NCBI GenBank assembly: GCA_001600415.1 | Contig: BCJX01000004.1 | Span: 62,001 to 126,000, forward strand | DNA length: 64,000 bases | Direction of reading: 5' to 3' | DNA from: Pascua guehoae | Taxonomy: Eukaryota; Basidiomycota; Tremellomycetes; Trichosporonales; Trichosporonaceae | In this document: piece by piece, positions 59,387 through 64,000 of the stretch | How the letters are laid out: each line of letters opens with the position of its first letter | Numbering within the stretch: position 1 is the stretch's first letter | The notes under the pieces: model-generated | What the model was told of the DNA's origin: nothing | Databases searched by the model: none | The model's input: the letters and a program-made list of their open reading frames with translations, nothing else | Program-made: the position numbers and the translations under genes

Positions 59387-62300
59387 CTACCCGCTCGCAG
59401 TCGATGGTGGTGGGTGAAAAGTGACGGCCGGCGGCTGGTCCTCGTCGAGGCTAGACGGCGGCGGGCAGCCTGTAGGCACCGTTGTTGGTGTCTCTGATGT
59501 GGGGGTCGATGCCGAGGGTGATGGAGAGGCTGGGGGGTCGCTCGGGTACATGGACGCGGAGGTCGTCATGACCGAAACGGCGGGTAAGGAGGATACGGCA
59601 GCAGGCGGGGTGACGGCGGCGGTCAGTGCTGCCGGGCTGAGCGCCTTCGGTACCGGTGGGGTGGTGGCCGACACGGGCGTGGACGAAAGTGACATTTCGT
59701 CGCCCTGTGGCAGGTCACTCGCGGTCGAGAGCGCTGATGGCAGGCTTGACGGAATGCTCGACGTGGCTGGCGAATAAGTGGCAAGCGACTGGGTGTAAGC
59801 ATCGGAAGGGTGGGAAACGCCCAACTCACATGTTCCATCATGGGCGCGAGCCATGGGTGGTGGAGTAATTCAGAGGCCGTGGGGCGCTGGTTTGGGTCGA
59901 GCGTAAGACACTGCTCGATAAAGTCGATCCCGAGGTTGGACATTTGGCCAGGGTCCGGGAGAGGAGGGTGCTGCGTAGCGATACCAATGTGGAACATGAT
60001 AGCCCACTCGTTGTCGAGGTTGGACCACGGCTTGCGGCCGGTCGTAATTTCGAGCACGACGCAGCCCAGAGACCAAATGTCGACCGCGCCAAGACGACCC
60101 TGGCCACCCTTGATGACCTCGGGGGCGAGGTACATTGGTGTGCCCGCGAGCGAGTTCATGACGGCAGGACCGGCGTCCGGCCCACCGCCCTTGATGGCAC
60201 GCGTCTTGGCCAGCGTCCTATTGCCCTTGATAATGACCTTGGCCGCACCGAAATCGACAAACTTGAGTGACGAATTGGCGCCGAGAAGGATGTCTGGTGG
60301 TTAGCGCGAGTGACATTGCAAGACTCTTCGGTACCCACTGTCAGGCTTGACGTCGCGGTGCTCGACGCCCTCAGAGTGCAGGTACTGCAGGCCCTCGAGC
60401 ATTTGCCACGCATAGACCATGATGACGTCCTCGTCTTCGATGCGACCGTGCTCGAGGAGGTTGGCGAGCGAGCCGCCGGGGCAATACTCTTCGAAAATGT
60501 AGACACGGTCGCGGTGGACTTCAATGCCATAGTAGTCGACGATATTGGGGTGCGAGAGCATCTGCATGACCTGTGTTTGGTGTTAGCGGTATTCCCAGTC
60601 AAGCGCATCTTGCGGCTCACGTCGGCCTCGTCCTTGATCTGCTTGTACAGCGCGGGCGAGTTTGTAATGTCCTGTACCCGAATCTCCTTGACGGCCATGA
60701 TACCGCCCGAGTCGAGGTTGAAGCCGACATAGACTGAGCCATTGGCGCCGCCGCCAATGTACCCTCCCTGCTGCCAGCGGAGGGAAATGTTGCTAGCACT
60801 GGCAGCGAGGAAGACGAGGGCACGGTCCTCTGAGACTTCCTCGTCGAGCACGCGGCCGCGCAGGTGCTGCTCTGTCGACTGGCCTGCGAGATCCTCTTCG
60901 AGGGCCGTGATGAGCTCCATGCGCTGCTCTGCGCCCATGCGGAGGGAGCGGTCGACGGCCGAGTGCATCTTGGACCCGGCGCCGGGCGACGGCATACGCG
61001 GGAGAAGATCCTTGTCTTGGTCGCTGTCCTTTCCCTCGAGGCGCGCCATGCGTCGATCCGTCTCGAGGCGCTCGGCGACCTTTTTCGCCTCAATGGATGA
61101 GCGTGCGCCGAGAATGTCAAAGTGCGAGATTAGGAGGGTCATGCAGTTGGCCACCTTTGCGCGGAGGAGGGCAAACTCGTGCTTGTTGAGGTGAAGGATA
61201 TTGTTACCGCGCGTCATGGTCATGGCATAGTCGAGTGCAGCGACGGTCCAACGGAATGTCTTGCGGTCGGTGGGGTCGCAATTGTCGCAGATAAAGCTGA
61301 CCCAGCTAATAGCAAGGCGCATGAGAAGGCGGCTGAATCGCGCCCATGCCTGAATGTTCATGTGGGGTGCGACACGCTGACCGTGGTCACTGGCAAACAG
61401 GTACCAGTTTTCAATCAGGTCCTGTGTGCCCGGCGAGCCTCGCAATGTGCGACAGACGTGTGCGGCCGATTCGATAATCGACTCGGACAGGCGGTGGGCC
61501 GAGCGCGCAATCTTTTTCAGCTCGCGGTTGACCTTTGGCAGGTGTGCCTGCTCCTCGACCAAGAGCTGGGGCGTGTACGCCACGGCCTGACTGTCGGGTT
61601 CCACAAACGAGCGTGAAAACATGAGCTTGCAGTAGCCGAGACGGGTCATGGGCCCATCGGCGACGAGACGGATGCGGCTGTCCTCGAGCGCAAAGTCGAC
61701 CCCCTTGTCGAGGTTGAGTGTCATGACTGCGCCCGTCCACGCAAAGTTCTTTCGCGGGGAAATGAGGAGGAGGTATTGCGCCGTGTCCGTGTCGTCTTCC
61801 TCGCGGCCGTCGCTGCTGCCCATGTCGCTCGTCGGGGCGTCGCGGCCACCCAGGCCGCAAGAGAGGTTGACTGCAAACGCGCGCAAGAGGAGCTGGCGCA
61901 CGTCGGCAGTGCGGTTCCACAACGAACCGTCTGCAAAAATATACGTGCCCTGTTCTTCGTACACGTTGGTGTAGACGAGAAAGTGGCCCGACTCGTGCAG
62001 CTGATGGACGAATAAGTCGGTGTCATTGTCCTCGAGAATATACTCGCACGAATTGTCGAATCGCTGGGTGAGGTGGCGTGCAAAGCGCTGCAGCTTGCGA
62101 TATCGCATCTTGATAGTGTCGAGGATCTTGGCGTACCACACCACCATTTGATCAACGGTCATGGGCTGACGGTCGTGTGCTTTGCCATTGCTCGTCGTGA
62201 CCTTGTCGGATATCTTGTGCTTGTTGACGAGGACGGGGATGTGGAGGTTTACTTCAAAGTAGTTGATGAAGCGGACCATGAGTTTGTTTGTGAGCGAGCA

Positions 62301-64000
62301 CAAGCTCTCTGCGACGACGAGGTCGACACCCTCGACTGCCTCTGCGGCGTCGTACAAAAAGTCCCACTCTGCCTCGAGGACGTCGGTGTCGCCAGGGTTT
62401 TGGCCCTTTACGCCCGACTTGAGTTTCCAGTGCAAGAGCTTGAAGAACATTTTGATGCACTTTAGAATAGCGTCGCGGTACTCTTCCGGAAACGAGTCGG
62501 GGATGCACCAGCGGTTATCTGGATCGGGTGCGACAATCTCTTCGTACTGCTTGCGAATGACAATGGCGAGGGACACGGACGGGCGAAAGCTCTGTGCCAT
62601 CTTGTCAATGACCATAATGTCGGGGTCGACGAGGTGTTCTGCGGCACGGAGGCGCGTCTTGAGAGCCTCGACAATGAGGCGGCCGGGAAAGCTAATGATG
62701 CGCAAGAGCTCGTACTGGAAATCTGGGAGTTTGAGCTCTGCGAGTTGTGGCGAGTGGGCAATGACCGTCTGCTTTGCATTTTGGATAATGGCAATCTGAT
62801 CCAAAAAGATGCGCTTGTCAAAGGTGCGCCGGAGCGAGTCTTCCTTGAGGACACGGTCGACAAAGGTCGAGTCGTCGGCCTGCTCGTTGCGTGCGTGGGC
62901 GAGGGCCTTTGCGTCGAGTGGGTGGAAGCGGTTCTTGCCCACGAGCGGCTGCTCCTTGTTTGTATTTGGGCGTGTAATGTCGAGGTCTTCTGTGCCCGTC
63001 CATTTTTGCAAAATGGCAAGCTGGGCCAGTAGTTGGCGGACGACAGAGTACCACGCCGAGAGGGCGTCGACGCGTGACTGGAACGCCTCCGAGTCGTACA
63101 ACGGCTTGTCGGCTCGCATGGCGCCACGGTGCGGGTACAGCGACTCAATAATGCTGAGCTTTTCGAGAATGTACGCGACCTGGTCGAGTGCGCTGACGCC
63201 AATGTCCGTCTTGACGGTAAAGTGCTCAATCTCCTCGAGGACAGCGTCGACGATGCGTGTGCGCCGCTGCTCGACTCTCCTCCTCTCTTCTTCCTCGGTG
63301 CGGTTCCGGAGCCGCGCGCGGATCTGCCACCACAGACTCTCGCCGATCGCTTGCCTGTACGTGGCCTTTGAGCGGAGCTCGACGCCGATGCGTGACGACT
63401 CGCCGCGCAGAATGTCGCCGCCCAGGACGCTCGCCAGCATGCTCTGCCACTCGAGGCGCTCTCTGCCCTCTGCCGACTCTGGCCCTGCGGTATCGGATGG
63501 TGGGGTGGCGAGGATGAGCGGATGGCACTCGTTGCCACTCAAGCGGAGCGCCGCCAACTCGTCGACGGGCACGGGTGGTGCGACAGTCACCGCGGGCGCG
63601 CCTGGGTCGGCGCCGGGCATGACATTGTCGGGCCCCGCTATGCGCCGCGCCGCTACTGCCTGCGCGGCCGCGGCGCGCGCCAGCCGCTCGTGTGTTGTAT
63701 CCAGGTCTAGATCGTCGTCGTCGTCGCTGCCCCAATCGTCAAACCCCCGTCCATACGGCGCGTCAATGTCGGTCACGTCGCGTCCCATCCCCAACAGCCG
63801 GCGCTGGCGCAGGCTCGTCGACCGCGCCGCGGGCTTGCTGGTGCCCGCCGACGACCCACCCGACGCGTCCCGCACCTTGCCCTTCCACGTCCCAGGCGCG
63901 CCGTGGCGCGCAGCAGGGACACTCGACGTGCCCCGCGCCGACGGCGGAGACGTCATGCCCCGCCCGTACGTGGCGCTCCGGTTCAGTTTGGGCGCACCCG
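59387..64000 (-). CDS. SSK2: MAP kinase kinase kinase of the Ssk2/Ssk22/Wis4 type (5' end beyond window)
   Basis: Ser/Thr kinase expected to activate the MAPKK of the HOG/stress pathway. Exons: 64000(partial)-60621, 60570-60339, 60293-59830, 59788-59387. From the in-frame ATG at 63956 the protein has 1,477 residues, but the frame stays open to the window edge with plausible sequence (GAPKLNRSATYGRG), so the true start is probably outside. The long N-terminal region has the Ssk2-family body (GYCKLMFSRSFVEPDSQAV; KTFRWTVAALDYAMTMTRG). The kinase domain starts near 1060: Gly loop IGGGANGSVYVG, Lys1090 in MAVKEI, HRDVKPDN, DFGAAK near 1203, GTPMYLAPEVI and VDIWSLGCVVLEI. A Ser/Pro/Thr-rich tail of about 130 residues follows and could carry regulatory phosphosites. 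Confidence 0.93.

Overview
The window reads as nuclear DNA of a GC-rich, intron-dense fungus, most likely a basidiomycete of the Tremellomycetes (Trichosporonales-like). The reasons are many short introns with GTRNGT donors and CTRAC...YAG ends, strong G/C third-position bias, and proteins that look fungal throughout (Ypt1, Pab1, Ssk2-type MAPKKK, Cwh43, Zn2Cys6 regulator). The lineage is inferred from gene style only. All exon models were built by hand from splice signals, reading phase and family conservation.

Layout. 1.1-2.8 kb (-): one-exon His/Gly-rich low-complexity protein. 4.7-6.8 kb (-): GABA transaminase, divergent from an AmdS-like amidase at 7.7-9.6 kb (+). 10.7-12.1 kb (+): alpha/beta hydrolase with two microexons. 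12.3-13.4 kb (-): unknown coiled-coil protein. 15.5-17.6 kb (+): MFS transporter of the Fen2/Liz1/Dal5 type, convergent with a Zn2Cys6 regulator at 17.9-20.6 kb (-). 23.0-24.0 kb (+): DUF4336 protein. 24.5-25.9 kb (+): dienelactone hydrolase with a 16-nt exon. 26.5-27.8 kb (-): ribosomal protein eS7. 29.3-31.3 kb (-): GT32/Och1-like glycosyltransferase. 33.5-34.7 kb (+): ribosomal protein eL19. 37.1-38.6 kb (+): TauD-family dioxygenase with an apparent 1-nt frameshift. 40.3-41.8 kb (-): Mpv17/PMP22 membrane protein. 43.6-46.3 kb (+): YPT1/Rab1 with a 1.7-kb intron. 47.4-52.0 kb (+): CWH43, with a 40-N assembly gap in intron 1. 53.0-53.4 kb (-): two intron-containing tRNA-Thr(AGU) genes. 55.5-57.7 kb (-): PAB1. 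59.4-64.0 kb (-): Ssk2/Wis4-type MAPKKK whose reading frame runs off the right edge.

The spaces between genes hold many simple and tandem repeats, and three copies of a Tc1/mariner-like MITE with TA flanks. Most genes are independent housekeeping or accessory loci. The clearest functional pairing is the divergent GABA-transaminase/acetamidase-like pair, which suggests a shared nitrogen-utilisation promoter. The strongest structural oddities are the repeat-filled pyrimidine-rich YPT1 intron, the MITE family, and the run of 16-30 nt microexons.
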